From: Hanstruepera flava
GTDB lineage: Bacteria > Bacteroidota > Bacteroidia > Flavobacteriales > Flavobacteriaceae
Direction: 5' to 3'
DNA: 64,000 nt
Assembly: GCF_023634025.1 (NCBI RefSeq)
Contig: NZ_JALJCW010000001.1
Span: 1,029,501-1,093,500 of the forward strand
Shown piece after piece: positions 40,710 to 50,568 of the stretch (its first letter is position 1; every line of letters begins with the position of its first letter). The notes beneath the pieces were generated by a model. It saw nothing but the letters and a program-made list of their open reading frames with translations. It was not told the origin of the DNA and made no database searches. The position numbers were made by a program, and so were the translations under genes.

Positions 40710-42254
40710 ATGGATAAAGAATTGATTATTCGTTCGAGTTCTGAAAATGTTGATTTTGCCTTATTAAAAGATGGAAAACTAGTTGAATTACATAAAGACG
40801 AAGGTGGTAACAACTTTTCGGTTGGTGATGTGTTTATAGCCAAAATAAGAAAAGCTGTTCCTGGTTTAAATGCTGCATTTGTTAATGTGGGCTACGAGAA
40901 AGATGGTTTTTTACATTACCACGACCTCGGACCTAAACTTCCTTCCCTTTTAAAATTCACAAAACGTGTAAGCACAGGTAAACTAAAAGATTATTCTTTA
41001 AAGAATTTCCCATTTGAAAAAGATATTGATAAAGACGGGAAAATTACTGACGTCTTAAAATCAAATCAGTCTGTTTTAGTACAAATAGTTAAAGAACCTA
41101 TATCGACCAAAGGACCTAGAATAAGTTCAGAGCTTTCAATAGCTGGTAGATATATAGTTTTGGTGCCTTTTTCTGATAGAATTTCTATTTCTCAAAAGAT
41201 AGAAGACAAAGAAGAAAAAGATCGCTTAAAACGCCTTGTTAGGAGTATTACACCTCAAGGTTTTGGTGTAATTGTTCGTACTGTAGCAGAAGGCAAAAAA
41301 GTAGCAGAACTAGACAAAGATTTACAAAACTTGCTTGGTCGTTGGACCGCAATGTGTAAAAAGCTAGACAAAGCTCACCATCCTAGTAAAGTACTAGGTG
41401 AATTAAATAAGGCTTCATCAATTTTAAGAGACATTTTTAACGATACTTTTACAAGTATTTATGTCGATGATGAAGAACTTTATATTCAAATTAAAGATTA
41501 TGTGCAAGAAATTGCGCCAAGGAAAGAATCAATAGTTAAGCTATATCAATCTAACGTGCCTATTTTCGAGAAATTTGGTATTGAAAGACAGATTAAAACG
41601 TCTTTTGGAAAAACCGTTTCTATGGCCAAAGGCGCTTATTTGGTTATCGAACACACAGAAGCCCTACATGTGGTTGATGTAAATAGCGGTAACCGTTCAA
41701 ATAAGGCTAAAACGCAAGAGGACACCGCGTTAGAAGTCAATTTAATTTCGGCCGCAGAAGTTGCTAGACAATTGCGTTTACGCGACATGGGTGGCATTAT
41801 TGTTATTGACTTTATTGATATGGGCAAAGCTGAAAACAGAAAGAAGCTTTATAATTTTCTTCGTGATGAAATGAAGGATGATAGAGCTAAACACAAAATT
41901 TTACCACCAAGTAAATTTGGATTGGTACAAATTACAAGACAAAGGGTTCGCCAAGAAATGAACATTAAAACGCGTGAAGAGAATCCTGACGCAATTAATG
42001 GACAAGAAGTTGAGGCTCCAATAGGTATTGTACCTAAAATAACTCATGATCTTGAACAATTATTTAAAAAAGACTATAAAAAGCTGACATTAAACACACA
42101 TCCTTTTATAGCAGCCTTTTTAACCAAAGGTTTTCCATCTATTCGTTCAAAATGGTTTTTTGAACACAAAAAATGGGTAAAGATTTTACCAAGAGATGCT
42201 TACACATATTTAGAGTACCACTTTTTCGATAAAGATGGTAATCAAATTAAATAA
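40710..42254 (+). CDS. rng: Ribonuclease E/G family protein
   Basis: A 514-residue endonuclease for rRNA and mRNA processing. It has the S1-type RNA-binding region (about 35-130, with FIAKIRKAVPGLNAAFVNVGYEKDGFLH split within residues 42-70), the DNase I-like catalytic core with metal ligands in HVVDVNSG (near 321) and GGIIVIDFIDMG (near 362-373), and QITRQRVRQEM near 410. In E. coli RNase E/G a CxxC zinc-link follows this last motif; here no Cys pair is present (KTREENPDA follows). It lacks the long RNase E scaffold tail, so it is more like RNase G. Confidence 0.94.
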   Translation: MDKELIIRSSSENVDFALLKDGKLVELHKDEGGNNFSVGDVFIAKIRKAVPGLNAAFVNVGYEKDGFLHYHDLGPKLPSLLKFTKRVSTGKLKDYSLKNFPFEKDIDKDGKITDVLKSNQSVLVQIVKEPISTKGPRISSELSIAGRYIVLVPFSDRISISQKIEDKEEKDRLKRLVRSITPQGFGVIVRTVAEGKKVAELDKDLQNLLGRWTAMCKKLDKAHHPSKVLGELNKASSILRDIFNDTFTSIYVDDEELYIQIKDYVQEIAPRKESIVKLYQSNVPIFEKFGIERQIKTSFGKTVSMAKGAYLVIEHTEALHVVDVNSGNRSNKAKTQEDTALEVNLISAAEVARQLRLRDMGGIIVIDFIDMGKAENRKKLYNFLRDEMKDDRAKHKILPPSKFGLVQITRQRVRQEMNIKTREENPDAINGQEVEAPIGIVPKITHDLEQLFKKDYKKLTLNTHPFIAAFLTKGFPSIRSKWFFEHKKWVKILPRDAYTYLEYHFFDKDGNQIK

Positions 42255-42255
42255 C

Positions 42256-42289
42256 AAAAAGCCTTACTAAATAGTAAGGCTTTTTTTAT
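42256..42289. terminator. Bidirectional terminator between rng and the PorE-like gene
   Basis: AAAAAGCCTTACT / AGTAAGGCTTTTT stem between convergent genes. Confidence 0.9.
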
Positions 42290-42307
42290 TGTTATTATTA
42301 TTAATTT

Positions 42308-44221
42308 TTATTCTTGTGCTGGGCCTCCGCTAGTAATAATAAACTCTGAACGACGGTTTAATTGGTGCTCCTCTTCAGTACAGTTAGAACCGCAATTTAC
42401 TTTTGGTTCTTTTTCTCCCATACCAATACCAGAAATTCTATTGGCATCTATTCCTTTTGAAACCACATACTGAACGGTTGTTTTTGCACGTCTATCAGAT
42501 AATGCCTCATTATATGAATCAGATCCTCGGCTATCTGTATGCGATGTCGCTTTAATAACCATATCTGGATATTTGTTCATAATTTGAACTAACTTATCTA
42601 ATTCGAATGCAGCTTTAGATGTAATATTAGACTTGTCAAAATCAAAATATATTGGTTCCAACTCCACTCTATCGGCTACAATTAATTCTTCAATAGGATC
42701 TAATTGAATTGTAACTGCTTGCTCCTCTTCTCTAGTTCCACTTACCATAGCTTGTCCACTTTCGTATTCATCCATAGTAGCTTCTATTCTTACATCTTTC
42801 TCACATTCAACCATATACTCGGCAACCCCTTCAGCATTGGTTGGTTTTGAATTCACTTTGTTTCCGGCATCATCATAAAGTGTTGTCATAGCTCCGCTTA
42901 AAGGCTCTCCTGTGTTTGCATCTACAACAGTAGCTGTAATTAACACATCACACATTGGTTGTAATTTCTTTAATGCATAAATATCATCGCTTCCCTTTCC
43001 ACCTTCACGGTTAGAGGATATATAGCCTTCACCTGTTTCTTCATTCATGTAATAAGCAAAATCGTCTGCATTACTGTTAACTGGTATTCCAGCATTACGC
43101 ACAGGCGCCATCTTACCATCAATTTCTTTGGTGTAAAATACATCAAGCATTCCTAGTCCTAAATGACCATCAGAAGAAAAATAAATATCACCATTACTAC
43201 TTGCATATGGAAATTTCTCATTGCCTTCAGTATTAACCTTTTGCCCTAAATTAACAGGCTCACCAACGGTTCCGTCATCGTTAACAGGAGCTTTGTAAAT
43301 ATCAAATAACCCAAATCCTCCTGGCATGTCAGAATGAAAATATATGGTCTTACCGTCTGAACTTATAGACGGATTACTAACGTTATAGTTTGGACTATTT
43401 ATGTGTAATGCCTCAACATTTCTCCAACTATCTCCATCTTTAGAAGCTTTAAACATGTGTAGTACACTATACTTGGTGTTTGAAATACTATCTTTTTCAA
43501 ATTCACCTTCAAAAAAGCTCTCTCTTGAAAAATAAGCTGTGTTACCATCTGGACTAAATGTTACAGTCCCTTCATGATATTTTGTATTAATATCACCTTC
43601 AGCTAAATCTGGTTCTTGGTATGTACCATCAGTCAAAAGATTAGACACATAAACATCTAAAAAAGGTTGATCGTTCCAACCATATGTTTTTCTAGCTTTA
43701 TTTCTAGCAGAAGTGAAATAAAATTGATTGCCATTTAACACACCTCCAAAATCAGATTGTTCAGAATTAATATCTAAATTTTGAATATTAAATTTCTTTC
43801 CTTTCTCTAAAATTTTTGGCAAATAATCTGGATTTGCTTTAAAAGCAACTGCTCTGTCATCTCCTGGTCTCATTTCAGCAAAGCGACTCATTTGCTCATT
43901 AGATTCGGCATATTTCCCGTTTGCCTTAAGCATTTGAGAATACTTGTAAATCATTTCTGGACTTTGAGAGGACTCTAAAGCTTTTGCATACCATCGTTCA
44001 GCCTCAACAGTATTAAATATGTTGTAATTAGCTTCTGCCAGTTGGCTGTAAACATAAGCATCTGCTTCTCCTTTTTCTACTAATTTTTGGTAATCTTCAA
44101 TAGCGTCAACAAACTCAAATTTTGCAAAATGTTTGTCGGCAGCTGCAGTTTTTTTGTTTTGAGCAGTTACACTTAAACTACTCATTAATATTAATGTGAT
44201 AAATACTTTAAAGTTTTTCAT
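42308..44221 (-). CDS. PorE-like OmpA-family protein of a T9SS cassette
   Basis: A 637-residue periplasmic protein: signal peptide (about 1-20), TPR-like helices (about 25-120, AYVYSQLAEANYNIFN), a WD40/PD40-type propeller (about 150-425, with repeated VTFSPDGNTAYFSRE and SISSDGKTIYFHSD), a carboxypeptidase-regulatory-like domain (about 430-515, VVDANTGEPLSGAMTTL) and an OmpA peptidoglycan-binding domain (about 525-630, TSHTDSRGSDSYNEALSDRR). This exact domain order is that of Porphyromonas PorE. It is the last gene of a three-gene unit with PorP/SprF and a type B adhesin. Confidence 0.92.
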   Translation of the reverse strand: MKNFKVFITLILMSSLSVTAQNKKTAAADKHFAKFEFVDAIEDYQKLVEKGEADAYVYSQLAEANYNIFNTVEAERWYAKALESSQSPEMIYKYSQMLKANGKYAESNEQMSRFAEMRPGDDRAVAFKANPDYLPKILEKGKKFNIQNLDINSEQSDFGGVLNGNQFYFTSARNKARKTYGWNDQPFLDVYVSNLLTDGTYQEPDLAEGDINTKYHEGTVTFSPDGNTAYFSRESFFEGEFEKDSISNTKYSVLHMFKASKDGDSWRNVEALHINSPNYNVSNPSISSDGKTIYFHSDMPGGFGLFDIYKAPVNDDGTVGEPVNLGQKVNTEGNEKFPYASSNGDIYFSSDGHLGLGMLDVFYTKEIDGKMAPVRNAGIPVNSNADDFAYYMNEETGEGYISSNREGGKGSDDIYALKKLQPMCDVLITATVVDANTGEPLSGAMTTLYDDAGNKVNSKPTNAEGVAEYMVECEKDVRIEATMDEYESGQAMVSGTREEEQAVTIQLDPIEELIVADRVELEPIYFDFDKSNITSKAAFELDKLVQIMNKYPDMVIKATSHTDSRGSDSYNEALSDRRAKTTVQYVVSKGIDANRISGIGMGEKEPKVNCGSNCTEEEHQLNRRSEFIITSGGPAQE

Positions 44222-44239
44222 AATGTTTAGCTTAAGTGA

Positions 44240-45151
44240 TTAGAAATAACGAGGTGAACGTGATACTTTCTTCGAGAAACTAAAGTCGAAGTTGATAAAT
44301 ATCTCGTGAGAAGCCGATGTTGTAACATCTAATTCTGACGTAATACTATCATAAGCATAGCCTATTCTTAAGTTAGGTGCTACCATGAAATTAACCATTG
44401 CACTAAACGAATCATCCAATCTGTATCCTGCTCCAATTTCAACAATGTTGTACATAAAAAGGTTAGCATTAACATCAAAACTCACTGGTGAATCAAAAGC
44501 CATTTTCATCATACCATGCGGCTTTAAGGCAAAATTGTCAGATAAATGAAATACATAACCAGCAGCTACAAATAAGTGCTGTGTATCAGATCCTATTTTT
44601 GTGCCATTTTGATCAATGTGAACAGAATTTAACATGTTAGGCATAGAAACAGATACGTAATAGGTATCTGGCTTATATAAATAAGCACCTGCACCAACGT
44701 TTGGATTTACCGTATCTATATTTTCTTCTAAAAATGGATCGTTAGGGTCTATAACATCTAAATCAACTAACCCAACATCTAAAAATGTTGCTCCAGCTTT
44801 GACACCTAAAGCTAAACGGTGATCTCCTCCTAATTGTAATGTATATGAGAAGTCTCCATATACGTTGGTTTCTCTAACTGGACCTATCTCATCACTAATA
44901 AAAGACAATCCTAAACCTACATTTTTACCTACTGGAGAACTAATAGATAATGTACCTGTATTTGGTGCACCATCTAATCCAACCCATTGGCTTCTGTAAA
45001 GTGCTCCAATGGCAATACCATCAAAAGAACCTGCGTAAGCTGGGTTAACAACGTTCATATTATACATGTACTGTGTATACTGCGGATCTTGTTGCGCTCG
45101 CATAAATGATGCGGACAATAAGAATATTAAAATTATATATAGTTTTTTCAT
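44240..45151 (-). CDS. PorP/SprF family T9SS outer-membrane protein
   Basis: A 303-residue outer-membrane beta-barrel with signal peptide and the family start QQDPQYTQYMYNMNVVNPAYAG (residues 20-41; key residues QYTQYM and NPAYAG), and about a dozen amphipathic strands. In F. johnsoniae SprF is needed to put the adhesin SprB on the surface, and PorP/SprF proteins serve type B T9SS cargo. It lies between the cargo gene (23 bases upstream) and the PorE-like gene (18 bases downstream), so it is most likely the dedicated anchor for that adhesin. Confidence 0.95.
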   Translation of the reverse strand: MKKLYIILIFLLSASFMRAQQDPQYTQYMYNMNVVNPAYAGSFDGIAIGALYRSQWVGLDGAPNTGTLSISSPVGKNVGLGLSFISDEIGPVRETNVYGDFSYTLQLGGDHRLALGVKAGATFLDVGLVDLDVIDPNDPFLEENIDTVNPNVGAGAYLYKPDTYYVSVSMPNMLNSVHIDQNGTKIGSDTQHLFVAAGYVFHLSDNFALKPHGMMKMAFDSPVSFDVNANLFMYNIVEIGAGYRLDDSFSAMVNFMVAPNLRIGYAYDSITSELDVTTSASHEIFINFDFSFSKKVSRSPRYF

Positions 45152-45174
45152 TATAAAATTTTGGTTGTGTTAGT

Positions 45175-48100
45175 TTACTTGTTGATATATACCCATGAGG
45201 TTCTTACTTTTCCACCTTGATATTTCATAACATAGAAATAAGTACCAACTGGAAGTTCATCTCCATTGTCTGCTACACCATAAAATTCATTTGTATAACC
45301 ATCGGTCTTTTTAAATATTTCGGTACCATTTCTGTTGTAGATTACTAAACTTTCTACATCAAAACTACTTAAATCGAATGTATCATTAAATCCATCATCA
45401 TTTGGAGTAATTACTTGTGGAATAACACAAGCCAAAGTTTCAAAGCTTTGAACTGACACTTCTGGACAAGGCCCTGAAGTTGTATATTCAATGGTATACT
45501 CTGTACCTTGAGAACCACCTGTTACTTCCCCTGTATCAGGATCTATCATTGCGCCATCATTTGGTTCTGGATTAAAAGCAAATGTACCTCCTAAATCACC
45601 TGTTATCTGTACCTCAACACCATCGCATATTGGTGTTAAAATTGTAAAGGATGCATCTTCAACTGCAAAAGTAGTAACTGTTTGTGAACTTGTTTCCGGA
45701 CATACTCCTGAAGTTGTATACTCTACAGTATAGGTTGTGTCTGCAGATCCAAAAACCTCACCAGTGACTGGATCAATAACCGCACCATCAGTTGGTAATG
45801 GGTTAAAGATAAATGTTCCTCCTGTTGTCCCTGTTATTGTTGCTGTAGCGCCATCACAAGTTGGTGTCATCGTGAATGAAGCATCATCAGCTGGTAATAC
45901 AGTAACATTTTGTGTACTTGTTTCTGGACAAGCTCCAGAAGTTGTGTATTCTACAGTATAAGTTGTTCCTGAAACACCATCTGTAATAGTACCTGTAACA
46001 GGATCTATTAATGCCCCATCGCCAGGCGGTGGATTCAATGCAAATGTACCACCAGTATCACCAGTTATCGTAGCGGTGGCACCGTCACAATTTGGTGTCA
46101 TTGTAAATGAAGCATCATCAGCTGGTAAAACAGTAACCGTTTCAATGCTAGAAGTTGGGCAGGTCCCTCCTGTCGTATACTCAACAGAGTAAGTAGATCC
46201 TGGAACTCCGTTTGTAATTGTACCTGTATCAGGGTCAATTACGGCTCCATCTGCAGGATCAGGATTAAAGGCAAAAGTTCCTCCTGTAGTTCCTGTTATT
46301 GTTGCAGTTGCGCCATCACATGTAGGTGTTAAAGTAAATGATGGATCTTCAGCACCAGAATTATCATAATTAACAACTACTTGATCCACAACTGTAGATG
46401 TACCTCCAGTACATAACTCATATGTTACAGATGCAGTATAAGTTGTAGTTGCTGTAGGAGATACTGTAATTGTTTCTGTGTTTCCAATAACAACACCATT
46501 TTCATCTAACCACTCAAACGTATAGTTTGGTGTTCCTTCTGAAGGTGCAAATCTGTAAGATTCCGGTGCGTCTGGAGTAACTTCCCAAACACCGGTGTTT
46601 CTTCCTGCAGGTGTAAATGCAGCTGTGTCGTCAATATTTTGAACACCAATAACAGCATTACCGTCGTTCCATCCTGGACAAATTGGTTTTTCAAAAACAT
46701 TAATGTCAATGTTATTTGATGATTCATAAAGAATAATTTGGCTACTAGACTCTATACTATTACAGCTAAAGTGACAAACACTTGTATAGTTTACAACAAA
46801 CATTCTGTAAGGAGCCGAACCAATAACCAAATAATTAATGTCTCCACAAACTCCTGGATCAATATCATGAGCTACACCAAAAATATTGGCTTGCGTTAAA
46901 GAAGGGTTATCATTATTAGGTAATGTATCACCTGGATCAATGTTCCAACCATTAAATCCTCCTGCATTTTCAAGTTCGAAACTTAACACACCGTTAGATC
47001 CTACAAGAATTTGATTATAAACACCTCCAAAGAAACAGAACTCAAATCCTATGTCAATAACTTCAGACCATCTGTCGTCAATATCCAAACTCGTAGGAGT
47101 ACCTCCAACAACTGGTGGTAAAGGACAAGTATCTAATCCATTAATAATATATGTGCTAGTATCTTGACCAAATAAATGGAAATTAGCTGTTAAATCGGTT
47201 TCAGGGTTTAAACAATCTACATCAGCATCCTCACCAGCATACACAATAGAACAAGGGTTTGGTGGTGGTGGACAAATAAATGTTATAGGACTACTTATTA
47301 CATCACAAGTATCATCATCAGACTTAATGGTAGTAATTGTTACCACTGTGTTAGCGGTATAAGGTCCCATTGTAACAATACCTGTAGTGCTTGCAGTTTG
47401 ATCTGGGCTACCTTGATCGTCAGAAACAATTATTGATGCTGCCCCACTTAAATCTGTAATATTGACCTCTATTACGAAATCAGGATTATCAGGATCTGTT
47501 TCACAATCACCTATAGCATTAAATGATACCACTTGAGGTATACAAATGGTTTTAAACGTATATTCTGTACAATCTATTGCTGGACCATTACTATTATAAG
47601 GCACAATAGTTACATAATAATTTGTAGCGTTATCTAGAACTCCTGGATCGTAAGTTAAAACGTTACCAACATCTAGGTTATCAACAACATCGGTCCCTCC
47701 AGGTGTTGTGCCAATAGAAATAGTATATCCATCAACCAAAATAGAGGCTGCTGTCCAAGTAATATCGGTATTAATATCAATATCTATTCCACCATCAGCA
47801 GGAGTTGTCATCACTGCATTACAATTAGGCACTGCAGTTGCATCAAAACATTGTACGTCGAAATCCCACTCTGTTTGTCCAGTACTACCACAACTTACAG
47901 ATCCATCTGAATCTACACCTACCGTTATTGATGAACCAGAAGAAATAAAGAATAAACCTGATAAATCGCCACCGTTATCTCCTTGGAAAATAATAGTTCC
48001 ATCAGAGTCTGTAATAATTAATTCGTCCCATCCAGCTTCAATCCAACCAGCGTTGAAAAATACAACTAACTGTGAACCATCGTTACTCGCAAAATTAAAT

Positions 48101-50310
48101 TCCATAGTATCGTTCGCTACATAACAATATGTTGTATTTATTGTCTCGTTAATTGAACAATCAAGGATTTGATTTGGATCTGGGCGTGTTGTAAAACTTT
48201 CCTCAACACAACCTGTGGCGTTACCATTGGCATTATAAGGTACAATGGTTACATAGTACGTAGTATCAAAAGCTAAAGTTCCCGGATCGTATGTTAATAC
48301 ATTTCCTACATCTAAATTATCAACAATGTCAGTTCCGCCAGGTGTTGTACCAATGCTTAAAATATAGCCATCTACTTGACCAAATGCTGCGGTCCAAATT
48401 AAATCTTCATTCTCGTTAACATCTGTTGCACCGTTCACCGGATTTGTCAAAGATGCATTACAATCTGGTGTTGCTGTAGGGTCAAAACATGAAACCGTAA
48501 AGTCCCATGGTGTTTGATTGCCTGAATCACAACTTACAGATCCATCTGAATCTACAGAAACTTCTAATGATCCTCCTGAAGATACCCAAGATAAACCAGT
48601 TAAATCTCCTCCATTATCACCTTGGAATAAAATTGTACCATCAGAATCTGTAACTATAAGTTCATCCCATCCTGCTTCAATCCAACCAGCATTAAAGACC
48701 AATGATAATGGGTTTCCATTATTACTTGCAAAGTTCCATGTCATAGTATCATTTGCACTATAACAATAAACAGTATTAACGGTTTCACCTACATCACAAT
48801 CTAAAATTTGATTTGGATCATTTTCCGTTGTAAAGCTTTGTTCATTACAATTAATAGCTGAACCATTATCGTTATATGGTACTATTGTTATATAGTATGT
48901 GGTTTCGTATAATAAGGTTCCTGGATCATAAGTTGTTGAATTTCCGTTATCGAAATTATCCAAAATATCAGTTCCTCCAGGTGTTGTACCTATTGATATA
49001 GTATAACCTGTTACAATTACAGACGCTGCACTCCATGTGATATCGGTATTAATATCTACAGCAACATCGCCGTTAGCAGGTGTAGTTAACACTGAGTTAC
49101 AATTAGGAACAGCCGTTAAATCTATACAAGATACATCAAAGTTAATTGGCACATAACCAAGACCTTGGCAGTTTACAGAACCATCGGTATCCATTTCAAC
49201 ATAAAGTGTGCTACCTGTGGTGTTTCTAGATATACCTGTCAAATCACCGCCATTGTTTCCATTGAATAAAACCAGAGCTGTATTATCAGGTCCATCGTAA
49301 ACAATAATATCGTCGCAACAGCTTTCCATTTGACCTGCATTAAAACGGATGTTTAATGGACCGCCATCAGAACTTTGGAAATTCCACGACATGGTATCGT
49401 TATCTGTATAACAATATTCAATATTAACTGGCACACCAGAAGCACAATCTACAGGTGCATTAGGGTCAGCTCCTGTTGTAAACGAAAATTCTGTACAACC
49501 AACCGCCGGACCGTTAGCATTATAAGCCAAAACAGTAACATAATATGTTGTACTGTATTCTAGAGCAGTTGGGAAGTTAAATGTTGTTGATAAACCTACG
49601 TCTAAATTGTCCACTATATCTGTTCCTCCTGGAGTTGTGCCAACTGATAACACATAGCCTTGAGGAATTCCAGTTGCTGCAGACCATTCTAAATTGGTAT
49701 TGATTCCAACACCAGTACTCCCATTTGCAGGTGTAATTAAGTTAACACAAGAAGGTGGATCTGAAACTACTTGTGTGGCAGCAATGTTATCTAAATACAC
49801 ATAGTATGTACCTATTGCCCATGCAGCATCAATACGCAGTTTAAAATCCGAACCTGCAGGCAAACTTGCAGCAGGAACAGTTGCAGAAATATTGGCGCAC
49901 TCATTTGAGGTTATATGGTTAACATCGTTAATTGTTAAGACTGTATTCCATGTCCCACCGTCATTTGTGGAATATTGAACATACAACTCACCCCATCCAG
50001 GAGGTGTTGGGTCTGTTGCGGCCGACCAGTCTACAATTTTATAGTCAAATGCAATTGTCAAATCAGTTCCATTTGACTGACCAACTACATTTGGTGATGT
50101 TAATGCACCTGTAAGATTGGTGTCATCAAAATTCGATCTAACTGACCATCCGTCGCAATTTTGGACAAATGAAACAGCATAATCTCCAGGATCACTAGTC
50201 CAACCTGCTGGTAAGGTTACACTAGCATCAAAATTTTCTACTAATCCTATTTGAGAAAACCCAACAAGTGAAATTAACCCAAATAAAAGTGAAAGTGTAA
50301 TTTTTTTCAT
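45175..50310 (-). CDS. Giant T9SS type B surface protein with tandem repeats
   Basis: A 1711-residue secreted protein: signal peptide (1-19); an adhesin-like MAM/cleaved-adhesin domain (about 22-180); three to four Ig/FN3-like units (TWSAASVIVTGYTISIG type) alternating with CUB-like units (about 185-925, period about 215 residues); a domain of about 210 residues with NIDO-like GSNGVLSFELENAGG (about 1035-1245); five Ig-like repeats of about 75 residues (about 1310-1625, each starting DASFTMTPxCDGATATITG); and a type B T9SS C-terminal domain (last 85 residues, VITPNDDGFNDTF, LVIYNRNGTEIF, GTYFYVMKY). It should sit on the cell surface, like SprB or other gliding adhesins. It is the first gene of the three-gene cassette. 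Confidence 0.95.
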   Translation of the reverse strand: MKKITLSLLFGLISLVGFSQIGLVENFDASVTLPAGWTSDPGDYAVSFVQNCDGWSVRSNFDDTNLTGALTSPNVVGQSNGTDLTIAFDYKIVDWSAATDPTPPGWGELYVQYSTNDGGTWNTVLTINDVNHITSNECANISATVPAASLPAGSDFKLRIDAAWAIGTYYVYLDNIAATQVVSDPPSCVNLITPANGSTGVGINTNLEWSAATGIPQGYVLSVGTTPGGTDIVDNLDVGLSTTFNFPTALEYSTTYYVTVLAYNANGPAVGCTEFSFTTGADPNAPVDCASGVPVNIEYCYTDNDTMSWNFQSSDGGPLNIRFNAGQMESCCDDIIVYDGPDNTALVLFNGNNGGDLTGISRNTTGSTLYVEMDTDGSVNCQGLGYVPINFDVSCIDLTAVPNCNSVLTTPANGDVAVDINTDITWSAASVIVTGYTISIGTTPGGTDILDNFDNGNSTTYDPGTLLYETTYYITIVPYNDNGSAINCNEQSFTTENDPNQILDCDVGETVNTVYCYSANDTMTWNFASNNGNPLSLVFNAGWIEAGWDELIVTDSDGTILFQGDNGGDLTGLSWVSSGGSLEVSVDSDGSVSCDSGNQTPWDFTVSCFDPTATPDCNASLTNPVNGATDVNENEDLIWTAAFGQVDGYILSIGTTPGGTDIVDNLDVGNVLTYDPGTLAFDTTYYVTIVPYNANGNATGCVEESFTTRPDPNQILDCSINETINTTYCYVANDTMEFNFASNDGSQLVVFFNAGWIEAGWDELIITDSDGTIIFQGDNGGDLSGLFFISSGSSITVGVDSDGSVSCGSTGQTEWDFDVQCFDATAVPNCNAVMTTPADGGIDIDINTDITWTAASILVDGYTISIGTTPGGTDVVDNLDVGNVLTYDPGVLDNATNYYVTIVPYNSNGPAIDCTEYTFKTICIPQVVSFNAIGDCETDPDNPDFVIEVNITDLSGAASIIVSDDQGSPDQTASTTGIVTMGPYTANTVVTITTIKSDDDTCDVISSPITFICPPPPNPCSIVYAGEDADVDCLNPETDLTANFHLFGQDTSTYIINGLDTCPLPPVVGGTPTSLDIDDRWSEVIDIGFEFCFFGGVYNQILVGSNGVLSFELENAGGFNGWNIDPGDTLPNNDNPSLTQANIFGVAHDIDPGVCGDINYLVIGSAPYRMFVVNYTSVCHFSCNSIESSSQIILYESSNNIDINVFEKPICPGWNDGNAVIGVQNIDDTAAFTPAGRNTGVWEVTPDAPESYRFAPSEGTPNYTFEWLDENGVVIGNTETITVSPTATTTYTASVTYELCTGGTSTVVDQVVVNYDNSGAEDPSFTLTPTCDGATATITGTTGGTFAFNPDPADGAVIDPDTGTITNGVPGSTYSVEYTTGGTCPTSSIETVTVLPADDASFTMTPNCDGATATITGDTGGTFALNPPPGDGALIDPVTGTITDGVSGTTYTVEYTTSGACPETSTQNVTVLPADDASFTMTPTCDGATATITGTTGGTFIFNPLPTDGAVIDPVTGEVFGSADTTYTVEYTTSGVCPETSSQTVTTFAVEDASFTILTPICDGVEVQITGDLGGTFAFNPEPNDGAMIDPDTGEVTGGSQGTEYTIEYTTSGPCPEVSVQSFETLACVIPQVITPNDDGFNDTFDLSSFDVESLVIYNRNGTEIFKKTDGYTNEFYGVADNGDELPVGTYFYVMKYQGGKVRTSWVYINK
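45430..46360 (-). repeat. Ig-like tandem repeats in the adhesin gene (about 76 residues each)
   Basis: Five or so copies of a unit of about 228 bases, with DASFT, CDGATATITG, GGTF, DPxTG and YTVEYTTSG at constant spacing. Middle copies are closest to one another, while the C-terminal copy is the most different. Confidence 0.8.
47510..49790 (-). repeat. FN3-like plus CUB-like tandem repeats in the adhesin gene
   Basis: The segment encoding GTTPGGTDIxDN recurs at about 47703, 48343, 48983 and 49634, giving a period of about 640 bases. Three copies are followed by a CUB-like module with WDELIVTDSDGTI; the copy nearest 47600 lacks it. Confidence 0.8.
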
Positions 50311-50568
50311 TATTAATATTATAGTTAGTTAATGTTTAAAGTGAATAAATCCTTTAAAGCTTACTTCTAAAAAGGGAAAAGCAGCTTCAAAAAAACACGC
50401 TAAATTCACCAGATAATACTTAAATTATTAATCCCTAAAATTATAAAAAAACTCTGTTTAGGCTCTCTTAACACAAGCTTAATAGATTAACTACGCTTTT
50501 CATCGTTAAACTGAATTGGAGAAATTAACCCTTATGCGATTCGTCGGATTTTATAACACTTCTTCTGA

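Noticed and set aside
45737-48763. Several Pro/Ser-rich frames opposite the adhesin gene, including near-identical ones at 47708 and 48518
   Set aside because: They repeat only because the adhesin repeats on the other strand do; no independent support.
45430-49790. Evenly spaced repeats that could suggest a CRISPR array
   Set aside because: The units are long, in frame and protein-coding; there are no short direct repeats with unique spacers and no cas genes.
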